Shown piece by piece: positions 1 to 6,063 of a stretch of 8,198 nt of DNA (its first letter is position 1; each line of letters begins with the position of its first letter). Location: the NCBI GenBank assembly GCA_947177515.1, contig CAMWUU010000142.1, positions 1 to 8,198 on the forward strand, in the 5' to 3' direction. This DNA is from an uncultured Lachnospiraceae bacterium. GTDB lineage: Bacteria > Bacillota > Clostridia > Lachnospirales > Lachnospiraceae. The notes under the pieces are model-generated. The model made no database searches. It was not told where the DNA came from and saw only the letters and a list, made by a program, of their open reading frames with translations. The translations under genes were made by a program, and so were the position numbers.

Positions 1-211
1 CTGATATGTATCCTATAAGCTTATTATCTGTTTCGGCAACGAGAAGAAAGTCTTGTCCTTCCACGGAATCCCGTATTAAAGACTCAATTCTAGGAAGATT
101 CTTTGTCCGCTCGCCCGGTTCATATAACATATACTTTGTTTCATAATCCAACTGATTCATCAAAGCCCAAAATGGTTCTGCTTCATCCATGGATAGTTTT
201 CTATACACCAT
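1..211 (-). CDS. GNAT-family N-acetyltransferase, N-terminal part (3' end outside window)
   Basis: The first 70 residues are visible and the frame runs off the left edge. The protein starts MVYRKLSMDEAEPFWALM and continues to ...DFLLVAETDNKLIGYIS. This is the beta1-alpha1-alpha2-beta2-beta3 start of a GNAT acetyltransferase: a segment with ligand-side helices, then the 'F-L-L-V-A-E...I-G-Y' strands that precede the acetyl-CoA loop. The acetyl-CoA signature (R/Q-x-x-G-x-G/A) would lie beyond the window, so the substrate is unknown. An ATG two codons upstream (217) is also in frame, but the GAGG ribosome site at 220-223 is only 2 bases from it and 8 bases from the ATG at 211, so the inner start is preferred. 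The family call is fairly secure; the acceptor could be an antibiotic, a polyamine or a protein terminus. Confidence 0.75.
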   Translation of the reverse strand, partial: MVYRKLSMDEAEPFWALMNQLDYETKYMLYEPGERTKNLPRIESLIRDSVEGQDFLLVAETDNKLIGYIS

Positions 212-217
212 TTTCAT

Positions 218-344
218 ATCCTCACAAATTCTGATTTCACGCTTTCTACACATTCCTAGGAAAAACTGGCATTCGATTAGGACATGTCTGAAAACTGCTC
301 TCTGTAGGTTTTACAGAATGCAGGAATAAGTTTTTAGGCATATT
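218..344. other. Gap between GNAT gene and CPT-like gene
   Basis: This is 127 bases of A/T-rich DNA between two minus-strand genes. It contains a 6-bp inverted repeat TCTGTA/TACAGA with a 5-base loop (301-317) and a 10-base perfect palindrome TTCCTAGGAA (253-262). Neither is followed by a T-run, so neither is a convincing terminator. I see no convincing -35/-10 pair. Whether the GNAT gene has its own promoter or is read through from the kinase gene cannot be decided here. Confidence 0.4.
220..223 (-). promoter_or_regulatory. Ribosome binding site deciding the GNAT start
   Basis: GAGG on the minus strand lies 8 bases before the ATG at 211-209 and only 2 bases before the in-frame ATG at 217-215. 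Normal Shine-Dalgarno spacing therefore favours the inner start. Confidence 0.5.
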
Positions 345-857
345 CTAATGAAACAATTCCTTAATTATTTGGTCTGCACATTCTTCTGCACTATACAGAC
401 TTGTATCCACGCTCAACCTATACTCTATATTTTTTGCCATCAATTTATGTTGTTCATCCGATTGACTTTCGTATCTGTCCCCACGAACAATATTTCTTTT
501 TCTACAGATATCCAGCGGACAATATACATGGACCAAATCCAGCGGATTATTTTTCATTATTTCTACCAACTGCTGATAATGGGGAACTATTTCATCTCTC
601 TCAACCAATATTCCATCAATAAGGACATTTTTACCCATATCTGAATAAAGTTTCGCAGTATGGTACATCATAATAATGACCTCGCTAAGATATTTCCAAT
701 AGTTTTCACGCAAATATTTTTCTCCCACCATCTCCTGGAACAAATCATTCGCAACAACATAAAAGAATATATCATCACGCTCCTGGATCGCCTCAACGAT
801 GGATGTTTTTCCTGCACTTGTTACTCCGTTTAAAAAAATAATACGTCCCTTATCCAT
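345..857 (-). CDS. Chloramphenicol phosphotransferase-like P-loop kinase
   Basis: A complete 170-residue protein of the CPT family (the Streptomyces venezuelae enzyme is about 178 residues). The Walker A loop is G-V-T-S-A-G-K-T at 11-18, within the family's typical I-I-x-L-N-G-x-x-S-A-G-K start. Asp38 in V-A-N-D-L-F sits where the proposed catalytic Asp37 of CPT lies. A Walker-B-like strand V-L-I-D-G is at 78-82. The lid motif R-G-D-R is at 125-128 and V-D-T-S at 150-153; both have direct counterparts in S. venezuelae CPT as I remember it. The start is supported by a strong GAGGGTGAT ribosome site 8 bases upstream. The fold predicts ATP-dependent phosphorylation of a small hydroxylated molecule or nucleotide-like substrate in the cytoplasm. 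Real chloramphenicol activity is not implied: the sequence is divergent and many relatives have no known substrate. It lies upstream of an acetyltransferase gene on the same strand. Confidence 0.8.
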   Translation of the reverse strand: MDKGRIIFLNGVTSAGKTSIVEAIQERDDIFFYVVANDLFQEMVGEKYLRENYWKYLSEVIIMMYHTAKLYSDMGKNVLIDGILVERDEIVPHYQQLVEIMKNNPLDLVHVYCPLDICRKRNIVRGDRYESQSDEQHKLMAKNIEYRLSVDTSLYSAEECADQIIKELFH

Positions 858-907
858 TCTATCACCCTCAAAAATTCAGATTTGTTGAATCATCTAATAT
901 TATTGTT

Positions 908-3307
908 CTATTCTACCACTACCCTGCACCGGTACTCCTCCCCATAAATCACCCCTATCACCTCTGTTTCCCCAGCCCGTTTCGCGCATAATACACCATT
1001 TTCATCCACCAAAACCACTGTTTCATCCTGCGAATACCAGTCCGCTTTTGCCCCGCTGTTAAAAATCAGCCGGAATTCCTCCCCTTCTCTTAAAATAACC
1101 CTCTCCACCGCCAGTTCCAACAGGGAAATACGAAACCCATACTCCCTTGCAGCACGTTCCCAGGCGGAATCCGGCAGAAGTTTCGTTGTATATACTCTAT
1201 AATTCCCGCTGTCAAAATCCTTTAAAAATTCTGGAACCATCACAGTCGGCGGCAGGGTAAGCAGCCTCTCCTGCTTTTTAGCGGCAAAATCGTTTGAGCG
1301 ATAAAAACTTAACCTGGACACACTGCATCCCTTAGGAATGGTCAGCATCCTCAGGTTTTCGCATTCGACAAACGCCGTTTCCGGGACTTCTTTTAAGTTC
1401 TTTGACAAGCGGATATCACTTAAATTAATATCCCCTAAAAAAACCTGCTCTCCCAGAAAAACCACCTGATCCCCCATACTGAACTGTTCTAGGTCAGTGC
1501 AGGAAGAAAATGCCCCCATACCAATTGTTTTTAGCGAACCAGGACATTTCACCTTAGTAACAGCACTTCCTTCAAAAGCTTTTTCCACAATTATTTCAAT
1601 CCCTTCAGGAATTTCAAGATCACCCGCACAGCTTTTCCCGTCAATCAATACATTCCCGACAATCCACATACCATCCGTTTTCACCTTGGAAAAAGGAGTG
1701 TCGCCAAATACATTGTACCCAAAAACGGTAAGACACCCCATCCCATCCACCTGTCTGATCCCACTATATAAAAATGCCTGCCGCCCAATTATTCTTGCAC
1801 TGACAAGATTTACTGATTCAAGTTGACGGCAGCCCCTAAATGCATCTTCATCGATCTCCTCCACAGAATCAAGATTAATATCTTTTAAAGCGATACATTC
1901 ATAAAACGCCCTATACCAAATAGAACGAACAGAGTCCGGCAAAAAAACAGCAGAGAGATTGATACAGCCAGAAAAGGCATTCTGGCGGATGGTGGTAAGT
2001 CCCTTTGGCAGATGGACGCTTATCATATCGTTTTTTTCCTCAAAAACCCCCTCCCCAATCACTTTTACACCTTCCGGAACTATCACATGCTGTTCCTTCC
2101 CCCGGTAAGAAAGCAATGTATTCCCGATAATTAAAAAATCCGGGTTCGATTTTTCATCCAATTCTGCCGAAAGTGGCAAAACTTTCATACTCTTTAGGTC
2201 ATTCCAGTCAAATGCAGAAGCCCCTATTTCAATATCATGATCCGGCGCATACACGGTTTTCAAAGAACTTCCCTCAAATGCCCCTGCCTGGATTTCCTGT
2301 ACACTCTCCGGTATCACCAGGATCTGGGTGGAAATTCCCCGAAACGCACCTGGGGCAATTACCTGCACCCCTTCCGGTATCTCAAGCCTGCTGCTACTTT
2401 TGCTGGCCAAAACCAGAATATGGTTGCAAATAAAAAAACTGTCCCCATCCGCATCCCAATAGTCTTCCCAGAACGGGGTATCTTTAAATGCCATATCCCC
2501 TATTTTTTCCAATTTTTCAAGTCCACTCACTTTTTCAAGACCAGCCTCCCAAAATGCACCTGTTCCAAGTGACTCCACTTCGGTAAGTGTGGCTAAGGTA
2601 AGGGCATAGCACTTATAAAAGGCATAGGAGCCAATATACAATATATTCTTAAAATCAATGGTTTTTAAAGCCTGGCAGCCGGAAAATGCCCTATCCCCGA
2701 TGCTCTGAAGGGATTCTGGCACCACAACTTTGGTTAACTTCCCACAACCGTTAAAAGCAGCATCTTCTATTATGGTCACGCCCTGTGGTAAAACAACGGA
2801 TAAAAGATCGGATTTATTAAAAAAAGCTTTCTTCCCGATTACTTTCACCCCGCTTGGGACAATGACATCCTGCGCACTGCCCCGGTATAAAACCAGGGTA
2901 TCGCCCTCAATTTCAAACTCCTCCCATTCCGTTTTAGATGGCGGGACTATCGTGGATTCTGGAAAAATCTCTCCTTCCGAAGAAGATTGAATGCTATCCC
3001 CATAGGTAGGCGTTTCATCCAAACCGGAACCTTCTAAACCGGACTGCGATCCGAAAGAATTGCCTCCTTTTTCGGATTCTAATTGCCCGTTGGAATGGGA
3101 ACCTTCCCCAGTTCCCTCCCCATCCGTAACCAAATCCTTCCCGGATAAGATTTCCTCCCCCGTCGGTGTGGCATCCGCCTCTTTCAATTCCTCTTTTTGT
3201 TCTTTCCCCGCACATCCTGTCAAAGCGCAGGATATAAAAAGACAAAACAACAGTGTCCATACTGTTGCCTTTTTCCCTCTTTCCTTTCCATAAACACAGT
3301 TCCACAT
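908..3307 (-). CDS. BspA-type leucine-rich-repeat (LRR_5) surface lipoprotein
   Basis: A 799-residue protein counted from the ATG at 3307. Residues 1-31 form a lipoprotein signal peptide (basic start with K/R, hydrophobic core TVWTLLFCLFISCA) ending in the lipobox L-T-G-C, with Cys32 the predicted lipidated residue. Residues 33 to about 128 are an acidic Ser/Gly/Glu/Thr-rich stalk. Residues about 135-670 carry LRR_5 (Treponema pallidum/BspA-type) repeats, seen as recurring I-P/L-P-x-G/S-V-x-x-I-x-x-x-A-F-x-x-C/S units. The C-terminal ~65 residues (V-E-R-V-I-L-R-E-G-E-E-F ... G-V-L-C-A-K-R-A-G-E-T-E-V-I-G) resemble a bacterial Ig-like Big-2 domain. The repeats contain a large internal duplication (listed separately). 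The protein is predicted to be membrane-anchored and to face outward; family members bind host or surface proteins, but the ligand here is unknown. It starts 14 bases after the kptA stop, so co-transcription is likely. Confidence 0.88.
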   Translation of the reverse strand: MWNCVYGKERGKKATVWTLLFCLFISCALTGCAGKEQKEELKEADATPTGEEILSGKDLVTDGEGTGEGSHSNGQLESEKGGNSFGSQSGLEGSGLDETPTYGDSIQSSSEGEIFPESTIVPPSKTEWEEFEIEGDTLVLYRGSAQDVIVPSGVKVIGKKAFFNKSDLLSVVLPQGVTIIEDAAFNGCGKLTKVVVPESLQSIGDRAFSGCQALKTIDFKNILYIGSYAFYKCYALTLATLTEVESLGTGAFWEAGLEKVSGLEKLEKIGDMAFKDTPFWEDYWDADGDSFFICNHILVLASKSSSRLEIPEGVQVIAPGAFRGISTQILVIPESVQEIQAGAFEGSSLKTVYAPDHDIEIGASAFDWNDLKSMKVLPLSAELDEKSNPDFLIIGNTLLSYRGKEQHVIVPEGVKVIGEGVFEEKNDMISVHLPKGLTTIRQNAFSGCINLSAVFLPDSVRSIWYRAFYECIALKDINLDSVEEIDEDAFRGCRQLESVNLVSARIIGRQAFLYSGIRQVDGMGCLTVFGYNVFGDTPFSKVKTDGMWIVGNVLIDGKSCAGDLEIPEGIEIIVEKAFEGSAVTKVKCPGSLKTIGMGAFSSCTDLEQFSMGDQVVFLGEQVFLGDINLSDIRLSKNLKEVPETAFVECENLRMLTIPKGCSVSRLSFYRSNDFAAKKQERLLTLPPTVMVPEFLKDFDSGNYRVYTTKLLPDSAWERAAREYGFRISLLELAVERVILREGEEFRLIFNSGAKADWYSQDETVVLVDENGVLCAKRAGETEVIGVIYGEEYRCRVVVE
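1691..2125 (-). repeat. Protein-level LRR module, copy 2 of an internal duplication
   Basis: This encodes residues 395-539. It begins G-N-T-L-L-S-Y-R-G, passes V-I-V-P-E-G-V-K-V-I-G and ends G-D-T-P-F, matching copy 1 at +260 residues. Beyond it the match continues less tightly: L-E-I-P-E-G at 564-569 pairs with L-E-I-P-E-G at 308-313, now at offset 256. The full unit is therefore about 260 residues and copy 2 has a 4-residue deletion near that point. Confidence 0.85.
2471..2905 (-). repeat. Protein-level LRR module, copy 1 of an internal duplication
   Basis: This encodes residues 135-279 of the lipoprotein (ATG numbering). It begins G-D-T-L-V-L-Y-R-G, passes V-I-V-P-S-G-V-K-V-I-G and ends D-T-P-F. 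It aligns without gaps to residues 395-539 at a constant offset of 260 residues. Synonymous positions differ (for example the codons of the shared D-T-P-F), so the duplication is old rather than recent. Confidence 0.85.
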
Positions 3308-3315
3308 CACAAAGT

Positions 3316-3321
3316 CCCCCC
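3316..3321 (-). promoter_or_regulatory. G-run ribosome binding site deciding the lipoprotein start
   Basis: GGGGGG on the minus strand lies 8 bases before ATG 3307-3305 and 5 bases before the adjacent in-frame GTG at 3310-3308. Spacing and codon preference favour the ATG, giving 799 rather than 800 residues. The GTG cannot be excluded. Confidence 0.45.
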
Positions 3322-3885
3322 TTATCTCAAATTTTCATATGTACCCTTTCCCTCCTGGATATATTTTGCCGGTACCACATCCGCCAGCCAGACTTTCTCA
3401 TTCCCCAAGTAGAATATAATCCCATCCGCCCAGGCTGCTTTCGCATCAATAATCAAAATACATGGCTTTGCATCATGGCGCTTCCCTACATTTACTGCTG
3501 TTTCCACATCCTGTGAGAGGTGGACATACTGCCTGTTCTGCGGCAGAAGTCCACTCTCCATAATCGGGGCAAGGAATCTCCTCGCTGTCCCGTGATACAA
3601 AATATCCGGCGGCATCTGCTTTTCCTTTCTTATTTTCATAGGGATGGAATGCCCATAATATGCCCTGATTTTTCCCTCCTTTAACTCAAAACGCTTCTTT
3701 TCCGAATGCGCAATAATCCTTTTAAGATCATCCTCTGATACATTTTTCCACTTTGCACTTTGGTGCAGTGCATCCAGTAGCTGTTCTACAGCAACCGCAC
3801 CCTCACTGTCCATCTCCAATTCATACTCCCATGGCGCATGGCGCAGCGCATAAGATATTTCCTTGCTAAGTGCACGATCATCCAT
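3322..3885 (-). CDS. kptA: RNA 2'-phosphotransferase, KptA/Tpt1 family
   Basis: A complete protein of 187 residues (E. coli KptA is about 184). In eukaryotes this family removes the splice-junction 2'-phosphate from tRNA by transferring it to NAD+, releasing nicotinamide and ADP-ribose 1'',2''-cyclic phosphate. Bacteria usually lack that splicing route, so the natural substrate is uncertain. The start M-D-D-R-A-L-S-K is family-typical. Arg15-His16 (A-L-R-H) and Arg74 (I-R-A-Y-Y-G-H-S, 73-80) match the conserved catalytic Arg-His...Arg set. The NAD-binding region has Y-H-G-T at 97-100 and H-L-S at 122-124. V-G-K-R-H at 133-137 supplies the fourth key residue, probably Arg136, and V-W-L-A-D-V-V-P follows. 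The start lies 2 bases after the stop of the ArsC-like gene, so translational coupling is likely. An in-frame ATG seven codons upstream overlaps that gene and is less likely. Confidence 0.92.
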   Translation of the reverse strand: MDDRALSKEISYALRHAPWEYELEMDSEGAVAVEQLLDALHQSAKWKNVSEDDLKRIIAHSEKKRFELKEGKIRAYYGHSIPMKIRKEKQMPPDILYHGTARRFLAPIMESGLLPQNRQYVHLSQDVETAVNVGKRHDAKPCILIIDAKAAWADGIIFYLGNEKVWLADVVPAKYIQEGKGTYENLR

Positions 3886-3887
3886 AT

Positions 3888-4229
3888 TTATTCCCAACCT
3901 TTCCATATTTCCGGCTGATAACCGACTGTTGCCTGTTTCTTGTTGCGAACCACCGGAACTCGGATGACTTTCTGATTTTCCAATATTTTTTCCTGCTGGT
4001 CCTCCTGTGGGAGATATTTGAGCAATGCCAGCAAATCCCTGTCCCTGCAGTCCCAATCCAGCAGATTGGATAGTCCTCCCACCGCCTGGCAGACGGATTG
4101 GAATTCACCCTTGCTCATCCCTTTTTCTTTCATATCGATAAACTGATATTTGATTCCCCGCTCCTTAAAAAAGCGCTCCGCTTTCTTGGAATCAAAATCT
4201 TTTTTTGTGCCAAATATCTGGATATTCAT
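3888..4229 (-). CDS. ArsC/Spx-family thioredoxin-fold protein lacking the usual active-site cysteine
   Basis: A 113-residue protein with the ArsC/Spx/YffB layout: an opening beta strand and loop I-Q-I-F-G-T-K-K at 3-10, the helix S-K-K-A-E-R-F-F-K-E-R-G-I at 14-26, the strand Y-Q-F-I-D-M, a helical middle with L-L-D-W at 56-59, and the cis-proline segment V-I-R-V-P-V-V-R at 88-95 (Pro92), then V-G-Y-Q-P-E-I-W. Arsenate reductases and Spx carry a nucleophilic Cys at the end of the first loop. Here the aligned residue is Asp11 (D-F-D), and the only cysteines are Cys47 and Cys61, far from that site. Arsenate reduction by the ordinary mechanism is therefore unlikely; a binding or regulatory role is possible. 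The ATG at 4229 has GGAG 6 bases upstream. A longer in-frame extension back into truA has no support. It follows truA after 97 bases and leads directly into kptA. Confidence 0.8.
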   Translation of the reverse strand: MNIQIFGTKKDFDSKKAERFFKERGIKYQFIDMKEKGMSKGEFQSVCQAVGGLSNLLDWDCRDRDLLALLKYLPQEDQQEKILENQKVIRVPVVRNKKQATVGYQPEIWKGWE

Positions 4230-4326
4230 AGGATACTCCATTCTTTTCCTGCTTCTGCCCCTCCTGCAAACCATGCCCAATTCCCCGGTATCAGGAAAGA
4301 TTTTCCATTTACAGAAATTATTTGTC
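4230..4326. other. Gap between truA and the ArsC-like gene
   Basis: These 97 bases contain only a 5-bp GGAAA/TTTCC hairpin without a T-run, and the GGAG ribosome site next to the downstream start. I see no clear terminator or promoter, so read-through from the ecf-truA unit is plausible. Confidence 0.4.
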
Positions 4327-5130
4327 CTAACTTCCTTCTTTAAGTGCTCCATTGTACTGAATCCCCACAAGTGTCAGACCGCACGCCGGAGCAGTCGCAC
4401 CGGCTGCCTGACGGTCGCAGGCCGCAAGCGTCCCCACAAGCGATTCCTGGCCACGCCTGTGATAACCGACTTCAATTAGCGTCCCTGCGATAATGCGCAC
4501 CATATTGTAGAGAAAACCATTCCCATTAATGCGGATGGTGATTAAGCGCGGCCGGTCACTGATTTTTGCTACACCGCCCCCAAAGGGAGCAACCCCCTCT
4601 TCTAAAACCTCCAGGATATTCACTTTCCTCACCGTTTCTTTTACCTGCGTGTTTACGGAGCAAAAACTTTTAAAATCATGTTCCCCAATTAGATATCCCG
4701 CTGCTTGCTGCATCGCCGCAACATCAAGCGGGCGGTATAGGAAATGGGTGTAGCGCCGCAGCAGGGGGTCGGGAAATGTGGCATTGTAAATCCAGTATTC
4801 ATAGGTTTTATTTATGGCGCAATACCTTGGGTGAAAATCTGCTGCCACCTCGCTTGATTCCTGCACGGTAATATCCCCCGGCAGCAACGGGTTTAGCGCA
4901 TGGGCGAATTTTTCCCCCGGTATACGGCTGTTTGTATCAAACACGCAGACATTCCCCCGCGCATGTACGCCTGCATCCGTCCGGCTTGCGCCGACTACTT
5001 CAATTTCCTCTTTTAACAATGCACTCAGCTTATGATTTAATACGCCCTCCACCGTAATGCCATTTGGCTGACGCTGCCAGCCGCAGTATTCTGTCCCATC
5101 ATATGCCACACGGAGCATGATACGTTTCAT
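4327..5130 (-). CDS. truA: tRNA pseudouridine(38-40) synthase TruA
   Basis: A complete 267-residue enzyme that converts uridines 38-40 of the tRNA anticodon arm to pseudouridine. The catalytic aspartate is Asp52 in G-A-S-R-T-D-A-G-V-H-A at 47-57, the TruA signature. Other family marks are the start R-V-A-Y-D-G-T-x-Y-x-G-W-Q-R, H-A-L-N-x-L-L-P, the K-T-Y-E-Y stretch, F-L-Y-N-M-V-R in the C-terminal half and the ending A-G-A-T-A-P-A-C-G-L-T-L-V-G. Length is normal. The ATG has an AGGGGGAG ribosome site 3-5 bases upstream. It starts 46 bases after the ecfT stop with no terminator between, so it is probably the last core gene of the ecf unit. This arrangement is conserved in Bacillota. Confidence 0.96.
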   Translation of the reverse strand: MKRIMLRVAYDGTEYCGWQRQPNGITVEGVLNHKLSALLKEEIEVVGASRTDAGVHARGNVCVFDTNSRIPGEKFAHALNPLLPGDITVQESSEVAADFHPRYCAINKTYEYWIYNATFPDPLLRRYTHFLYRPLDVAAMQQAAGYLIGEHDFKSFCSVNTQVKETVRKVNILEVLEEGVAPFGGGVAKISDRPRLITIRINGNGFLYNMVRIIAGTLIEVGYHRRGQESLVGTLAACDRQAAGATAPACGLTLVGIQYNGALKEGS

Positions 5131-5176
5131 AATCTCCCCCTACAAATTTTTGGCTTTATTTTACTAGAAACCATAT

Positions 5177-5974
5177 TCAGAATCTTCTGCTTACCACAAT
5201 CACCGCGACAAACATTGCCATCGTAATCCATGCCCCCGCATCCCTCCCATGGTAATGCAGTGGCTTCATTTTTGTTCTTCCCGCACCGCCGCGGTAACAG
5301 CGGGCTTCCATCGCCATAGCCAGATCTCCCGCGCGGCGGAAAGCTGAGATAAAGAGCGGTATGAGGATTGGGATCATCGCTTTTGCGCGCTTTATAATCC
5401 CTCCTGATTCAAAATCCGCCCCCCTTGCCTGCTGTGCCTTCATAATCTTGTCCGTTTCCTCAAGCAAAATCGGGATAAAGCGCAGGGCAATGGACATCAT
5501 CATTGCCACCTCATGGACGGGGACATGCAGCTTTTTTAATGGTGAGAGCAGGCTCTCCATACCGTCCGTCAGTTCATTGGGTGTTGTGGTAAATGTCATC
5601 AGCGAGGAACCCAGGATTAAGAGCGTTAAGCGCACTGCCATGGAAAATGCCAGATAAAGCCCCTCCTTTGTTATACGGATAAATTTCCATTCAAAGACCG
5701 GTGTCCCGGAAGTCAAAAACAGGTTAAAACATACAGTAAAGAGCAAAAGGATAACAACTGCTTTTAATCCTTTTACAATATAGCCAAACGGCACCTTTGA
5801 GGCGCGGATCACTGCCGCTAATGCGAGTGCCGCAATCAGGTATCCCCAGAGGTTTTTTACAAGGAACAGGCTTACAATATAGACGAGTGTTCCTGTAAGT
5901 TTCACGCGCGGATCAAGACGGTGCAGTACCGAATCCGCTGGATAATATTGTCCAATTGTTATGTCACGTATCAT
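5177..5974 (-). CDS. ecfT: ECF transporter transmembrane (T) component EcfT
   Basis: A 265-residue integral membrane protein that couples the EcfA1/A2 ATPase pair to interchangeable substrate-binding S proteins for vitamin or metal uptake. The start M-I-R-D-I-T-I-G-Q-Y-Y-P-A-D-S and H-R-L-D-P-R-V-K-L are classic for the family. Several hydrophobic segments follow (roughly residues 27-55, 64-90, 104-130 and 244-262). The two cytoplasmic coupling-helix motifs are Ala-Arg-Gly at 183-185 and Ala-Arg-Cys at 224-226 (M-E-A-R-C-Y-R-G-G); the second has Cys where Gly is the textbook residue. A GTG three codons upstream (5983) directly follows a stop codon and has no good ribosome site, so the ATG at 5974 is preferred. 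It lies 89 bases after ecfA2. Confidence 0.95.
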   Translation of the reverse strand: MIRDITIGQYYPADSVLHRLDPRVKLTGTLVYIVSLFLVKNLWGYLIAALALAAVIRASKVPFGYIVKGLKAVVILLLFTVCFNLFLTSGTPVFEWKFIRITKEGLYLAFSMAVRLTLLILGSSLMTFTTTPNELTDGMESLLSPLKKLHVPVHEVAMMMSIALRFIPILLEETDKIMKAQQARGADFESGGIIKRAKAMIPILIPLFISAFRRAGDLAMAMEARCYRGGAGRTKMKPLHYHGRDAGAWITMAMFVAVIVVSRRF

Positions 5975-6063
5975 AGAATCCACTCATTCTGCCGGTTAAC
6001 GACTTTTGTTTGTGCAGGTTGTTCTTTCAGGATCGTCCTTCTTTTGCTTAAAATCAGGGCGCT
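5975..6063. other. Gap between ecfA2 and ecfT
   Basis: These 89 bases show no terminator-like hairpin and no clear promoter. The spacing is loose compared with the 1-base gap between ecfA1 and ecfA2, but read-through is expected. Confidence 0.4.

Noticed and set aside
253..262. Ten-base palindrome TTCCTAGGAA upstream of the GNAT gene
   Set aside because: A palindrome of this length occurs by chance often enough, there is a single copy, and no promoter elements flank it.
301..317. Inverted repeat TCTGTA/TACAGA below the CPT-like gene
   Set aside because: Six base pairs without a T-run on either side; does not qualify as a terminator and resembles no known operator.
870..891. Hairpin ATTCA/TGAAT followed by a short T-run after the lipoprotein gene
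   Set aside because: Only five A/T-rich pairs plus a possible G-U pair with a 7-base loop; too weak to call a terminator, and it sits close to the CPT-like gene's ribosome site.
3886..4056. N-terminal extension of KptA over the ArsC-like gene
   Set aside because: The added residues overlap a real gene in another frame. KptA proteins start near the M-D-D-R-A-L-S-K position, which gives 187 residues, the usual size.
3888..4370. Longer 160-residue version of the ArsC-like protein starting inside truA
   Set aside because: The extra N-terminus has no family likeness and overlaps the truA 3' end. The ATG at 4229 has a GGAG site at good spacing and gives the normal family length.
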